DNA of 64,000 nt from Bordetella ansorpii. Its GTDB lineage: Bacteria; Pseudomonadota; Gammaproteobacteria; Burkholderiales; Burkholderiaceae_B. Position numbers and translations under genes: made by a program. The DNA is taken from contig NZ_FKIF01000001.1 in NCBI RefSeq assembly GCF_900078705.1, forward strand, positions 558,001-622,000. Reading direction: 5' to 3'. The notes under the pieces were generated by a model. The model made no database searches. It saw nothing but the letters and a program-made list of their open reading frames with translations, and had not been told where the DNA came from. This document shows positions 47,899 through 58,265 of the stretch, piece after piece (position 1 is the stretch's first letter; each line of letters opens with the position of its first letter).

Positions 47899-48714
47899 AT
47901 GACACGTATCGTTGTGGTGACTTCCGGCAAGGGCGGCGTGGGCAAGACGACCACCAGCGCGAGCTTCTCGTCCGGATTGGCGATGCGGGGGCACAAGACG
48001 GCAGTCATCGACTTCGACGTCGGCCTGCGCAATCTCGACCTGATCATGGGTTGCGAACGGCGCGTCGTATACGACTTCGTCAACGTCATCCAGGGTGAAG
48101 CCACCCTGAAGCAGGCGCTGATCAAGGACAAGCAGCTCGAGAACCTGTTCGTGCTGCCCGCCTCGCAAACGCGCGACAAGGACGCCCTGACGCAGGAAGG
48201 CGTGGGCAAGGTGATCGAAGAGCTCAAGGCCATGGGCTTCGACTACATCATCTGCGATTCGCCGGCCGGTATCGAAACGGGCGCGCTGCTGGCGGCCTAC
48301 TACGCCGACGATGCGCTGGTGGTCACCAATCCCGAAGTCTCATCCGTGCGCGACTCCGACCGCATCCTGGGCATCCTGGCCGCCAAGTCGCGCCGCGCCA
48401 TCGAGGGCGAGGATCCGGTCAAGGAATACCTGCTGCTGACGCGCTACAACCCCAAGCGCGTCAACGACGGCGAAATGCTGTCGCTGACCGACATCGAGGA
48501 CATCCTGCGCATCAAGCTGATCGGCGTCGTCCCCGAATCCGAAGCGGTGCTGCAAGCCTCCAACCAGGGCCTGCCCGCCATCCACCTGAAGGACACGGAC
48601 GTGTCCGAGGCCTACAAGGACGTGGTCGCCCGCTACCTGGGCGAAGAACGCTCCCTGCGCTTCGTCGACTACACCAAGCCCGGTTTCCTCAAGCGGCTTT
48701 TCGGAGGGAAGTAA
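47899..48714 (+). CDS. minD: septum site-determining ATPase MinD
   Basis: Membrane-cycling ATPase that recruits MinC and is driven by MinE. 271 residues with the deviant Walker A GKGGVGKTT, switch region VIDFDVGLRNLDLIMG, and a C-terminal amphipathic membrane-targeting helix (KPGFLKRLFGGK). An AAGGG ribosome site precedes the ATG. The 107-base gap from minC contains a weak hairpin (AAGCC/GGCTT plus T-run) and AT-rich sequence that may hold a promoter. Confidence 0.97.
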   Translation: MTRIVVVTSGKGGVGKTTTSASFSSGLAMRGHKTAVIDFDVGLRNLDLIMGCERRVVYDFVNVIQGEATLKQALIKDKQLENLFVLPASQTRDKDALTQEGVGKVIEELKAMGFDYIICDSPAGIETGALLAAYYADDALVVTNPEVSSVRDSDRILGILAAKSRRAIEGEDPVKEYLLLTRYNPKRVNDGEMLSLTDIEDILRIKLIGVVPESEAVLQASNQGLPAIHLKDTDVSEAYKDVVARYLGEERSLRFVDYTKPGFLKRLFGGK

Positions 48715-48717
48715 ACG

Positions 48718-48978
48718 ATGTCGTTCTTGTCGTTCCTGCTCGGCGAAAAGAAGAAGACGGCCGCGGTGGCCAAAGAGCGCCTGCAAATCATCCTCGCGCA
48801 TGAACGCTCGGGGCGTGGCGACTCGCCCGACTACCTGCCGCAGTTGCAGCAGGAGCTGGTCGCCGTCATCTCCAAGTACGTGCGGATCAATCCCGAAGAC
48901 ATCAAGGTCAACCTCGAACGCCAGGACACCCTGGAAGTGCTGGAGGTGAAGATCGAGATTCCGCAGCCGGACGCCTGA
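48718..48978 (+). CDS. minE: cell division topological specificity factor MinE
   Basis: 86 residues with the N-terminal membrane/MinD-contact helix ([14 protein letters not shown]) and the C-terminal dimerisation domain ([19 protein letters not shown]). It begins three bases after minD and is followed by a GC-rich hairpin. Confidence 0.96.
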   Translation: MSFLSFLLGEKKKTAAVAKERLQIILAHERSGRGDSPDYLPQLQQELVAVISKYVRINPEDIKVNLERQDTLEVLEVKIEIPQPDA

Positions 48979-49003
48979 GGGCCGCCCGGTTCCGTTGAAA
49001 AAT

Positions 49004-49027
49004 GCGCCCGGCACGTCCGGGCGCTCT
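49004..49027 (+). terminator. hairpin after minE
   Basis: GCGCCCGG (49004-49011), loop CACGT, CCGGGCGC (49017-49024), followed by TCTT. Strong stem but short T-tract. Confidence 0.55.
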
Positions 49028-49096
49028 TCATATCGTGGTCCGCGGCAATGGCCCGACCACGCCTTCCCCGCCCGTTTCGGGCCTGCCGGAATGACG

Positions 49097-49125
49097 AAGG
49101 CCCGGCGATCCCCCGCCGGGCCTTT
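49097..49125 (-). terminator. terminator of the OsmB-like gene
   Basis: AAGGCCCGGCG and CGCCGGGCCTT flank a short C-rich loop. Read on the minus strand it lies about 33 bases past the lipoprotein stop. The T-tract is short on both strands. Confidence 0.55.
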
Positions 49126-49157
49126 CGGATAGCGCAAGGTGCGCGGGCACGCGGGAG

Positions 49158-49379
49158 TTACTTGCTGACCTGGTCGCCGATGATGCCGCCCAGGGCCGCG
49201 CCGCCCACCGTGCCCAGCACGCCGCCATTGGTGATGACCGCGCCCGCTACGCCGCCCAGGGCCGCACCGCCCACCGCGCCCTTCTGGCGGTGGCTCATGC
49301 CGTCCCAGGTGGAGCAGCCGGCCATCGTGGCGATGAGCGCGGCAGCGGCACAAACCTTGGTTAGTGTCTGGATTTTCAT
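49158..49379 (-). CDS. osmB: OsmB-like glycine-zipper lipoprotein
   Basis: 73 residues. Signal peptide with lipobox MAGC at about residues 18-21 (TLTKVCAAAALIATMAGCS), then a two-helix glycine-zipper region (GAVGGAALGGVAGAVI and GTVGGAALGGIIGD). This is the layout of the small osmotically inducible outer-membrane lipoprotein OsmB and of other 2TM glycine-zipper proteins, so the exact name is by resemblance. A TTGACA inside a palindrome lies about 145 bases upstream. Confidence 0.85.
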   Translation of the reverse strand: MKIQTLTKVCAAAALIATMAGCSTWDGMSHRQKGAVGGAALGGVAGAVITNGGVLGTVGGAALGGIIGDQVSK

Positions 49380-49511
49380 GGCGAGACTCCTGATTCTCGT
49401 ACGGTGAGCCCGCAACGCAACCGGGACAACCGGAACGGTGCGCGCTCTTTTCCGGAGCCTTCAGGTTCGCAGAATGGACGCCCGGCAGGTGTGAGGGTTG
49501 CCCAGGATTTG

Positions 49512-49527
49512 TGTCAATCGTTTGACA
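49512..49527. promoter_or_regulatory. palindrome TGTCAA-N4-TTGACA
   Basis: A perfect six-base inverted repeat with a TCGT spacer lies between the hydrolase stop and the OsmB-like gene. On the minus strand TTGACA is a consensus -35 directed at the lipoprotein gene, but no good -10 is spaced correctly. It could be an operator. Confidence 0.35.
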
Positions 49528-49557
49528 TCTGCCTGCCGCTTCCCCCGAGGGTGCATC

Positions 49558-50100
49558 TTATTTGACCAGTCGTAACACCTCGCGGAAGCGGGGGTGCTCG
49601 CAGGTCTCCATCCACTCGAAAATGGCCATCTCGGCGCTGACGATGTCGGCGCCGCCCGCGCGGGCTCGCCGCGAAGCAGCATGGTGGTCGGACGGCCTGC
49701 GCGAGCCCACGGCATCGGACACCAACGCGACCTGCCAGCCGCGCTGGCGCAGGTCCAGCAGGGTTTGCAGCACGCACACGTGGGCCTCGACGCCGGCCAC
49801 CAGCACCGTGCGCCGCCCCGGCGGCAACCAGGCTTCGAAGCCTGGCTCGCGCGCCGCCGAAAAATGCGTCTTGGCCAGGACCGCCTGCAACGCTCCCGCC
49901 AATTCGGGCACGGTGGCGCCCAGCTTGCCGGGCTGCTGCTCGGTGCCCACCACGGGAATGTCGAGCAGGCGCGCGGCGCGGGCCAGCTTCAGCGTGGCCG
50001 CCAGCACGGCCTCGCCATCGTGGATGGCGGGCAGCAGCCTGGCCTGCATGTCGATGACCAGCAGGGTGCAATCGGAGGCTTTCAGCGAAATGGCGGGCAT
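49558..50100 (-). CDS. isochorismatase-family hydrolase
   Basis: 180 residues of the isochorismatase-like cysteine hydrolase fold. The catalytic Asp appears in TLLVIDMQARLLP, and the nucleophile Cys in VAGVEAHVCVLQT with the family cis-peptide region just before it. The size and lack of an extra domain resemble YcaC-type proteins rather than EntB. The substrate is unknown. The start at 50100 is preferred over an extension to 50148. Confidence 0.88.
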   Translation of the reverse strand: MPAISLKASDCTLLVIDMQARLLPAIHDGEAVLAATLKLARAARLLDIPVVGTEQQPGKLGATVPELAGALQAVLAKTHFSAAREPGFEAWLPPGRRTVLVAGVEAHVCVLQTLLDLRQRGWQVALVSDAVGSRRPSDHHAASRRARAGGADIVSAEMAIFEWMETCEHPRFREVLRLVK

Positions 50101-50192
50101 GGCGAGGCTTCCAGTGTGGCACGGGCCGCGTGAGCGGCCCGTGACCATCGTGAAACGGACCGCCAGACGCGATCCGCGCAGTGCAAGCAGGC

Positions 50193-51866
<1,674 letters not shown>

Positions 51867-52026
51867 GGATGCGTGAAAGGGGGATGCGGGTTGCAGAAGC
51901 CCCGATTGTAGGCCCTTCGCCGTTGCGCCGCCGCCGCGGGCGGGCAGTATCGGAGATGGCGTCATGCAGCCGTATCCGGATCGGGAGACAATAGCGGTCT
52001 CTCCGATTCTTCCTCAGGCCGCCGCC

Positions 52027-52530
52027 ATGTCCGCCTCCGCCACGCCGCCCGCCTCCGTCGCCCGCTTCAGCCAACCCGAAATCGACATGCTGTCCAAGAC
52101 AGCCGACGCCATGAGCGCCTACCTGGGCCAGCCCGTGCTGGCCGAAGTGGGCACTGACGAAGCCGGCCTCGAATGGGTCAGCTTCGGCATGACGCTGGCC
52201 GAGGACGACGACGAAAAAGAGCAGCCGTTGCACGTGCAGCTGGGTGGCGCGGGTACGCGCCTGCTGGGCCAGCGCGGCGGCCTGCCGGAAAGCGTCGAAC
52301 CCTACGACTGCCTGTTCCTGTGGGCCATCCAGATCTCGACCAACGAGGGCGAACGCTTCGTCAAGATCGACCAGGATGGCGAGGAAGCCGCCTGGTCCGA
52401 CGAGCTGGTCGACGTGCTGCCGTTCTCGCTCCAGGAAGCAGCGCTGGAGGACGAAGAAGACTACGACGACGAGGACGGTGACGACGACGCGGACATGCGC
52501 GACCACCTGCCGCCCGCTCCGCGCGACTGA
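52027..52530 (+). CDS. acidic protein of unknown function (167 aa)
   Basis: I do not recognise this family with confidence. 167 residues, no signal or membrane segment; a folded-looking region (DMLSKTADAMSAYLGQPV, then LEWVSFGMTLAEDD and YDCLFLWAIQIST) is followed by a long acidic tail (EDEEDYDDEDGDDDAD). Diverges from ettA with a 160-base gap. The start at 52027 was chosen over an upstream in-frame ATG at 51964, which would overlap the ettA leader. Confidence 0.7.
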   Translation: MSASATPPASVARFSQPEIDMLSKTADAMSAYLGQPVLAEVGTDEAGLEWVSFGMTLAEDDDEKEQPLHVQLGGAGTRLLGQRGGLPESVEPYDCLFLWAIQISTNEGERFVKIDQDGEEAAWSDELVDVLPFSLQEAALEDEEDYDDEDGDDDADMRDHLPPAPRD

Positions 52531-52597
52531 CCGCGAGGCGGGAACCCGCCCGCCCTGCCGGGGTCCAACCTGCTTGCAGACGGACAGGACCCCGACC

Positions 52598-53191
52598 ATG
52601 ACCGATGCCGCCCCTCCCGTTCCACCCCGCACCTTCGGCAGCCGCCTGCGCGGACTGCTGACCTGGCTGGTCGTGCTGGCCCTGCTCGGCGCCGCTGGCT
52701 GGTGGAGCTGGCCCCGCATCCCGCCGGCCTGGCGCGCGCCCTGGCACGTGATGCGGCTGGCCCTGAAACCCATTCCCGTTTCCTTGCCCGTACCCGTGGC
52801 CGGCGTCTCGCCGCGCCAACTGGCCGACACCTGGGGCGCCGCGCGCAGCCACGGCCGCACGCACCAGGGCATCGACATCTTCGCCAAGCGCGGCACGCCC
52901 GTCGTCAGCAGCACCGAGGGCGTGGTCACGCGGGTCGGCACCAACAACCTGGGCGGCAAGGTGGTGTGGGTCGTGGGGCCGGGGCGGCAGATGCACTATT
53001 ACGCGCACCTGGACGACTATGCCGACATCGCGCGCGGCGACCTGCTCGCGGCGGGAGACACCGTGGGCTACGTGGGCAATACCGGCAATGCGCGCGGCAC
53101 GCCGCCGCACCTGCATTACGGCATCTACCAGACGGGCGGCGCGATCAATCCGTATCCGCTGCTGACCTCGCACGTGCGCCCGCCAGGGTGA
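52598..53191 (+). CDS. M23-family (LytM) metallopeptidase, membrane-anchored
   Basis: 197 residues. An N-terminal membrane segment (LLTWLVVLALLGAAGWWSW) is followed by a LytM/M23 domain. Zinc ligands are seen in HQGIDIFAK (HxxxD) and PHLHYGIY (HxH), so the active site looks complete. Expected role is cleavage of peptidoglycan peptides in the periplasm. There is a short gap to the acidic-protein gene. Confidence 0.88.
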   Translation: MTDAAPPVPPRTFGSRLRGLLTWLVVLALLGAAGWWSWPRIPPAWRAPWHVMRLALKPIPVSLPVPVAGVSPRQLADTWGAARSHGRTHQGIDIFAKRGTPVVSSTEGVVTRVGTNNLGGKVVWVVGPGRQMHYYAHLDDYADIARGDLLAAGDTVGYVGNTGNARGTPPHLHYGIYQTGGAINPYPLLTSHVRPPG

Positions 53192-53289
53192 CGAGCCAGC
53201 GCCCCGCGGCCGCGCCAGGCGCCGTGCATGCAGCAATGGCGCGGTTGCCCCATCGCCGGCGACGCCCGGCCTTGCGCGTAACCGCCGGC

Positions 53290-54216
53290 CTACTGCCGCC
53301 GCACGTCGCGTCTGTACAACGCGTACCCCATCGGCCATAGCAGCCACACCAGGGCCAGCGCCGAGGGATTGGTCAGGCGGTATTTGCTGACCGCGCTGGG
53401 CAAGCCGGAGCGCTCGAGGTACAGGCGGAATCGCGTATACCGCGCCGCCGCCATCAGGAACACCTTGGGCCGGCGGCGGAACATCGCCATGTGGTGCTGC
53501 AAGGTGTCCCAGGCCAGCAGGTACAGGCCCTGCACGTTGCTGCCGGACACGCCGCCGCGCGTCAGGCTCTCGGCCGAATCGTGATAGATGCGCACCACCC
53601 GGTTGATGAAGCGCTGCCGGTAGCCGGCGCGCGCCACCGCCCACCAGACCAGGCTTTCCGGCACGAAACCGGCCACGTCCTCGGGGTACGGAAAACGGCG
53701 CAGCACGTCGGTGCGCATGCAGCTGAATTTCTCGCCGCGCACCTTGTGCTGGAAGTACATGTCCAGCGCGGTGCCGTCGTGCAGGCTGTCCGGGTATCGG
53801 TCGCCGACGATGGCGCCGTCCGGGCGGGCGCACAGGCCCGTGACGGAGACGTAGCGCTCGCGCTGGCCGGGCGGGATGGCCTCCCATTCGTCCCGGAATA
53901 TCTGCAGGGCGTCGGGCGGCATTTCATCGTCGCTGTCCAGCGCCACCAGCCACTGCCCGTGCGCCTCGCGCACGCCACGATTGATGGCGGCCTTCTTGTG
54001 CTGATTGCGCTGCCAGACGTACCGTATGCGAAAATCCGCCCGGGCCTGCCAGGCCTGCACGATCGGGTGCGTGCCGTCCGTGGAGCCGTCGTCCACGATC
54101 ACCCACTCGAAATCGCGGTACGTCTGCCGATTCAATGACGCGAAGACGCGCGGCAACGTATCCGCGCGGTTGTAGGTGGGAGTGACCACCGAGATGGAAC
54201 AGGGGTGATCCGTCAT
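53290..54216 (-). CDS. family 2 glycosyltransferase
   Basis: 308 residues of GT-A fold. The N-terminal SISVVTPTYNRADTLPRVFASL, the nucleotide-binding VIVDDGSTDGT and the DxD-type metal site VALDSDDEMP are clear. A C-terminal hydrophobic segment (LALVWLLWPMGYALY) may touch the membrane. Donor and acceptor are unknown; no polysaccharide cluster surrounds it. It is divergent from the LysR gene. Confidence 0.9.
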   Translation of the reverse strand: MTDHPCSISVVTPTYNRADTLPRVFASLNRQTYRDFEWVIVDDGSTDGTHPIVQAWQARADFRIRYVWQRNQHKKAAINRGVREAHGQWLVALDSDDEMPPDALQIFRDEWEAIPPGQRERYVSVTGLCARPDGAIVGDRYPDSLHDGTALDMYFQHKVRGEKFSCMRTDVLRRFPYPEDVAGFVPESLVWWAVARAGYRQRFINRVVRIYHDSAESLTRGGVSGSNVQGLYLLAWDTLQHHMAMFRRRPKVFLMAAARYTRFRLYLERSGLPSAVSKYRLTNPSALALVWLLWPMGYALYRRDVRRQ

Positions 54217-54320
54217 GCGCAAGCCATGTGGGTAAGCAGGCGGTCGGGCGGTAGAGAACTTCAGTTTATGGGATACGCGCGCCGCGCAAGTATCGGAACT
54301 TCCGGATTTTGCAATCGAAT

Positions 54321-55286
54321 ATGACACCGCTAGCCAGCGCCCCCGAGCAGGAAGCGCACAACGTGCAGTTGAACGACATTGCCCTGTTCGTCGAAGTGGC
54401 GCGGCGCAAGAGTTTCAGCCTGGCTGCCCGTGCGCTGGACATGCCCACGTCGACCCTGTCACGGCGCATCAACCAGTTGGAACAGGCCATCGGCATGCGG
54501 CTGATCAACCGCAATACGCGCCGCCTGGAACTGACCGACGCGGGTTCGGTGTATCTGCAGCGCTGCCAGGGGTTGATCGACGAAGCCCGGCTGGCGCATG
54601 AGCAGTTGCTGGCCCTGTCCGACCGGCCCAAGGGGCGGCTTAGCATCTCCATGCCGTACAGCCTGGCCATCTGGCTGCTGCCCGAGGCGCTGCGCGGCTT
54701 CACCGACCAGTATCCCGACCTGGACTGCGAGTTCGACCTGAGCATGCGCTCCAGCTCCGACTCGCACGGCACTCCCTACGACGTGATCCTGCGCTTCGGC
54801 CGCGACCAGGTCGATGCCGGCGCGGACGTGAACGCGGTCGTGCAGGAAGTGCAGACGCTGGACAGCTACCTGTACGCTTCCACCGAGTACCTGGAACGCC
54901 ACGGCGAACCGCGCTCGCCCGCCGACCTGGCGCAGCACCAGTGCCTGCGCACGGCCATCGACGAGGCCTATTCGCACTGGAACCTGCACAACGGCGTCAG
55001 CAGCATGCGGGTGCACGTGGACGGCCACGTGGCGGGCAACAACATCAGCGTGATGGGCACGCTGGCCGGACTGGGCATGGGCATCACGCGCCTGCCCTAC
55101 TGTCCGGCGCTGGACCCGGTGATCCAGCGCAACTCGCTGCACCGCGTGCTGCCCGACTGGACGGTCGATCCGATCTCGGTCTATGCGCTGTTTCCATCGA
55201 ACCTGCTGCCGGCCAAGACGCGCGCGTTCATGGAGTTCATCATGCCGATGCTCAGGCCGGCGCAAGAGAACCTGGCCGCGGCCTGA
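54321..55286 (+). CDS. LysR-family transcriptional regulator
   Basis: 321 residues. Helix-turn-helix FVEVARRKSFSLAARALDMPTSTLSRRINQLEQ at the N-terminus (given in the family-normal position, residues 22-55), followed by a periplasmic-binding-like effector domain. The ATG at 54321 is used; an upstream TTG at 54309 is less likely. It diverges from the glycosyltransferase gene with a 104-base gap; its target is not evident. Confidence 0.92.
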   Translation: MTPLASAPEQEAHNVQLNDIALFVEVARRKSFSLAARALDMPTSTLSRRINQLEQAIGMRLINRNTRRLELTDAGSVYLQRCQGLIDEARLAHEQLLALSDRPKGRLSISMPYSLAIWLLPEALRGFTDQYPDLDCEFDLSMRSSSDSHGTPYDVILRFGRDQVDAGADVNAVVQEVQTLDSYLYASTEYLERHGEPRSPADLAQHQCLRTAIDEAYSHWNLHNGVSSMRVHVDGHVAGNNISVMGTLAGLGMGITRLPYCPALDPVIQRNSLHRVLPDWTVDPISVYALFPSNLLPAKTRAFMEFIMPMLRPAQENLAAA

Positions 55287-55298
55287 CCCTGCGCGCGC

Positions 55299-55748
55299 TC
55301 AAGGCAGCCGCGGCAGTTCCGCCAGCGGCAGCAGGCGCGAATCCTCCAGCGCGGCGGTGCGATGGCCGATGCCGGCCAGGTATTCGCGGTGGCCGGCGAA
55401 GGCCAGGAACGAGGCCACGCTGGCCTGCCGCACCAGCATGGCCAGGTCCCAGCGTTCGTCCTCGGGGCCGATCAGCCAGGGGCCGCCGGTGGCCAGCAGC
55501 GTCAGGTCGCCGCCGCTTTCGCGCAGGAACGGCAGGGTGTGGCGGATGTAGCGGTCGAAGGCTTCGGCCCCGCTGACGGGCTGGGCCGGCGCCAGTTCCG
55601 GATGGGCCGAATAGTCGGCCTGCACCCGCAAGCGCAGCAGATTCAGCATGATGACCGGCCCCTCGATGCCGCGCTGCATGAATTGCCAGCCGGCGCGTTG
55701 GGTCGGGTCGAGATGGCGAAGCGTGTCCAAGCCGGTCTCCTGGCGCAT
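55299..55748 (-). CDS. DUF1330/dimeric alpha-beta-barrel-like protein
   Basis: 149 residues; GPVIMLNLLRLRVQADYS followed by GAEAFDRYIRHTLPFLRESGG and DLAMLVRQASVASFLAF is the pattern of small dimeric alpha-beta-barrel proteins such as DUF1330. No catalytic residues can be assigned. It follows directly after the DUF2239 gene (adjacent coordinates), so the two are likely coupled. Confidence 0.7.
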   Translation of the reverse strand: MRQETGLDTLRHLDPTQRAGWQFMQRGIEGPVIMLNLLRLRVQADYSAHPELAPAQPVSGAEAFDRYIRHTLPFLRESGGDLTLLATGGPWLIGPEDERWDLAMLVRQASVASFLAFAGHREYLAGIGHRTAALEDSRLLPLAELPRLP

Positions 55749-56402
55749 TCAGGCAGACACCGGCGCGGCGGGCGCGAACGCCAGGCGCAGTACGTAGGCG
55801 CGTACGTCCTCGGGCCACTGCGCGATGCGCGCTTCCAGGCCCTCGCGGTCATCCGCGAACAGCGCACGCGTCGCCTCTTCATAGCCCGGCAGATTGCCGC
55901 CGACGGCCAGCATGACGTGGTACGCCGCCTCCTGCGCGGCGCGGCGCTGCTGGCGTTGCTGCGCGGTGCCGCTGCGGCGCGCGCCATCGACCAGGCGGCG
56001 CAGGACGGCCGACGCCCCGCCGGGTTGCGCGGACAGCCATTCCCATTGGCGCGGCAGCAAGGTCACCTCGCGCGACACCACGCCCAGCCTGGGACGCCCA
56101 CGGCCACGCGGCGCGGGCTGGGCGCCGTCGTGCGGCGCGCCTTCGGCCTCCTCTTCCCTGGGGGCGTAACGGCCACGCGGCAGTTCGACCGGTTGCGACA
56201 GCCGCTTCACCACGTCGGCCTTGGTGCCGCGCAGGTCCAGGTCGATGACGCGGCCCGTGGCATCGTCGAACACCAGGACGGGGCTGGCCGGCCGGGCGTC
56301 CGTCGCGGTCTTCACGGCCAGGGCGACCTCGACCAGTTCGCCGGCGCACAGCAGGCGGTGGCCATCGAAGGCGGTGACGGGTTTGGCAAGTGGATCGGGC
56401 AT
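55749..56402 (-). CDS. DUF2239-family protein
   Basis: 217 residues. N-terminal FDGHRLLCAGELVEVALAVK and GRVIDLDLRGT, a basic linker GRGRPRLGVVSREVTLLPRQ, then WEWLSAQPGGASAVLRRLVD suggest DUF2239, a cytosolic family of unknown function. The RGRPRLGVV segment resembles an AT-hook-like or prokaryotic GRP motif, so DNA binding is possible. Coupled to the gene downstream. Confidence 0.7.
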   Translation of the reverse strand: MPDPLAKPVTAFDGHRLLCAGELVEVALAVKTATDARPASPVLVFDDATGRVIDLDLRGTKADVVKRLSQPVELPRGRYAPREEEAEGAPHDGAQPAPRGRGRPRLGVVSREVTLLPRQWEWLSAQPGGASAVLRRLVDGARRSGTAQQRQQRRAAQEAAYHVMLAVGGNLPGYEEATRALFADDREGLEARIAQWPEDVRAYVLRLAFAPAAPVSA

Positions 56403-56523
56403 GGAAGACTCCTGGACAGTAGAGCCTTAATTTTACCCATATATAATCAAATACTCAAATATACCCTGGTAAAAAACCACCGCTCTTTCGTCCTGCCGCC
56501 GCCCGGGCCACGAGCCGCGGCCC

Positions 56524-57063
56524 TTACTTCAGCGCCGGGAAGTCCACCGCCGTGTCGTTGGCACGATTGAATACGTTCGTGAACGTAATGATCGCGATGG
56601 CCAATGCAACATCGACCACGGCCGCGTCCTCGAATCCCGCTGCCCGGAATGCCTCGAACGCCTCGGGCGAGAGGGTTCCCCGGCTGTCCTGCAGCACACG
56701 GACGAACCGGACCAATGCATCGCGGCGCGCGTCACCGGTGGGTTCCAGGCCCCTGATCGCGCGCACGGTGTCGACCGGGATTCCGGACGCCTTGGCGGCC
56801 AGACTATGCGCCGCCACACAGTAGTCGCACCCGGCGATGGCGCTGGCCACCAGTTTGACGGTTTCGCGCTCCTGCGCGGACAGCGTTCCACCGGACAGCA
56901 CCGTGTCGGCGGAAAGCATGGCCTGCAGCGCGGGCGTGTTCAAGGCACCGATGGCCGCATAGGCATTCGGGACCATGCCGACGGCCTTGCGGATCGCGGC
57001 GAAGACGTCGGCGGTGTTGCCTTGGGCGTCAGCCGCGGCGGGGGTCTGGATACGGGAAGTCAT
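56524..57063 (-). CDS. carboxymuconolactone decarboxylase / AhpD-like protein
   Basis: 179 residues, alpha-helical AhpD-like fold. The CxxC redox pair is seen in AGCDYCVAAHS, and the start (57063) has AAGGAG in front. AhpD-like proteins with this pair act as peroxidase or disulfide reductase components; the uncharacterised-peroxidase-related subgroup fits. The 222-base gap to the upstream SDR gene suggests its own control. Confidence 0.88.
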   Translation of the reverse strand: MTSRIQTPAAADAQGNTADVFAAIRKAVGMVPNAYAAIGALNTPALQAMLSADTVLSGGTLSAQERETVKLVASAIAGCDYCVAAHSLAAKASGIPVDTVRAIRGLEPTGDARRDALVRFVRVLQDSRGTLSPEAFEAFRAAGFEDAAVVDVALAIAIITFTNVFNRANDTAVDFPALK

Positions 57064-57285
57064 ATCGGCTACTCCTTCGGAAGGTCTTCGCAGGCGCAGC
57101 CGGCACGTCGCGAAGGGGTTGGAAATCAGAGGGGTTCCATCGCCCAGGCCGGTCGCCGCATCCGAATGGACCCGTTTTCGCAGCGCGGGGCTTGCGCCGG
57201 CGACCAGCAAAGCCACTGTCGGGACCGGCAGGGCGACATCCCGGGCCATGACCGGCTGCGGACCCTCGGGCTCGCACGGGCGGCG

Positions 57286-58044
57286 TCAGACCGGGATGGG
57301 GTGAGCGGCGATCTCGGCGTTGAAGCCATCGACCAATGCGTGCTCGCCCAGGCCGGGGTTGTCGCGCAGGACGCGGATCGCCTCGACGAAGACCTCCGGC
57401 GCATCGGTGGCCAAACCCTGCATCGTCTCGGCGATGAAGGCATCCAGCGGCATGGCACGTGGATCGCCGCTCTTCTTGATGAGATCGGTATCGACCCAGG
57501 GCGGTGCGATTTCCTGCACCGATACGCTCGTGCCTTTGAGCATGAAGCGCTGCGACAGCGCGTAAGAGTGCAGCGCCGCCTTCGACGCCGAATAGACCGC
57601 GTTGGTGGCAATCGGCACGTAAGCCAGCACGGAGGTGTTGTGAATGATGGTCGCGCGCGGCTGCGCCTTGAGGTGCTCCACCAGCGCCGAGGTCAAGCGG
57701 ATGGGGCCGAGCAGGTTGGTGTCGAGGATGCGGCGCGAGACGGCATCGTCGATCCGGCCCGATGGATCGTCGAATGGCATGATGCCGGCGTTGTTGACCA
57801 GCACGTTCAGGGCCGGGTAGTCGCGAATCAGTTGTGCGGCGACGCGGTCAATGTCGGCCGCATCCGAGATGTCCAGTGCCACGCCTTCGATGCCCGGGTG
57901 GGCGGCCGCGACCTCGTCCAGCAAGGCCTGCCGGCGTCCGGCGATGATCACCTTGTTGCCCAGCGCATGGAACTGTTCGGCCAGCGCGCGGCCGATGCCG
58001 GAGGTGCCGCCCGTGATGAAAATGGTGTTGCCGGTCATCTGCAT
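57286..58044 (-). CDS. short-chain dehydrogenase/reductase (SDR)
   Basis: 252 residues with the cofactor site FITGGTSGIGRALAEQF, NNAG motif VNNAGIMPF, and the catalytic Ser-Tyr-Lys triad visible as NTSVLAY followed by VYSASKAALHSY. Closest in style to DltE-type SDRs. It is preceded by an AT-rich stretch (58080-58145), and its upstream neighbour encodes a GlxA-type regulator, which may control it. The start is ATG 58044. Confidence 0.9.
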   Translation of the reverse strand: MQMTGNTIFITGGTSGIGRALAEQFHALGNKVIIAGRRQALLDEVAAAHPGIEGVALDISDAADIDRVAAQLIRDYPALNVLVNNAGIMPFDDPSGRIDDAVSRRILDTNLLGPIRLTSALVEHLKAQPRATIIHNTSVLAYVPIATNAVYSASKAALHSYALSQRFMLKGTSVSVQEIAPPWVDTDLIKKSGDPRAMPLDAFIAETMQGLATDAPEVFVEAIRVLRDNPGLGEHALVDGFNAEIAAHPIPV

Positions 58045-58168
58045 GGTTGTCTTCCTTTGATTGCGCCACCCTGGCGCTTTGTCGATGGACGAACTATGCA
58101 CGCACAACCGAAAGTCTTAAATGACATATAAACGGCAATAACAGACATGCACTGGGATGGCACTCAAC
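58045..58168 (-). promoter_or_regulatory. AT-rich upstream region of the SDR gene
   Basis: Contains a stretch (about 58100-58140) far richer in A and T than the surroundings. It is the probable promoter and operator of the SDR gene, but I could not fix -35/-10 boxes. Confidence 0.3.
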
Positions 58169-58193
58169 AAAAAGCCCGGCTGGCGGCCGGGCT
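58169..58193 (-). terminator. terminator of the GlxA-type regulator gene
   Basis: On the minus strand AGCCCGGC pairs with GCCGGGCT and is followed by five T residues, about 75 bases past the regulator's stop. Confidence 0.8.
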
Positions 58194-58265
58194 GGCGAAG
58201 GGTGCCGAGATGTCCAGTTGCCGGGGGCCCGACCCGCGCAGGGCAGGAGGCGGCGATGGCCCCCG

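Noticed and set aside
49028-49096. Short open frames between minE and the OsmB-like gene
   Set aside because: No ribosome site and overlap with two hairpins; better read as terminator DNA.
57064-57285. In-frame upstream extension of the AhpD-like protein or a small separate gene
   Set aside because: The extension (about 62 codons) has no ribosome site and resembles no family; AAGGAG sits directly before the ATG at 57063.
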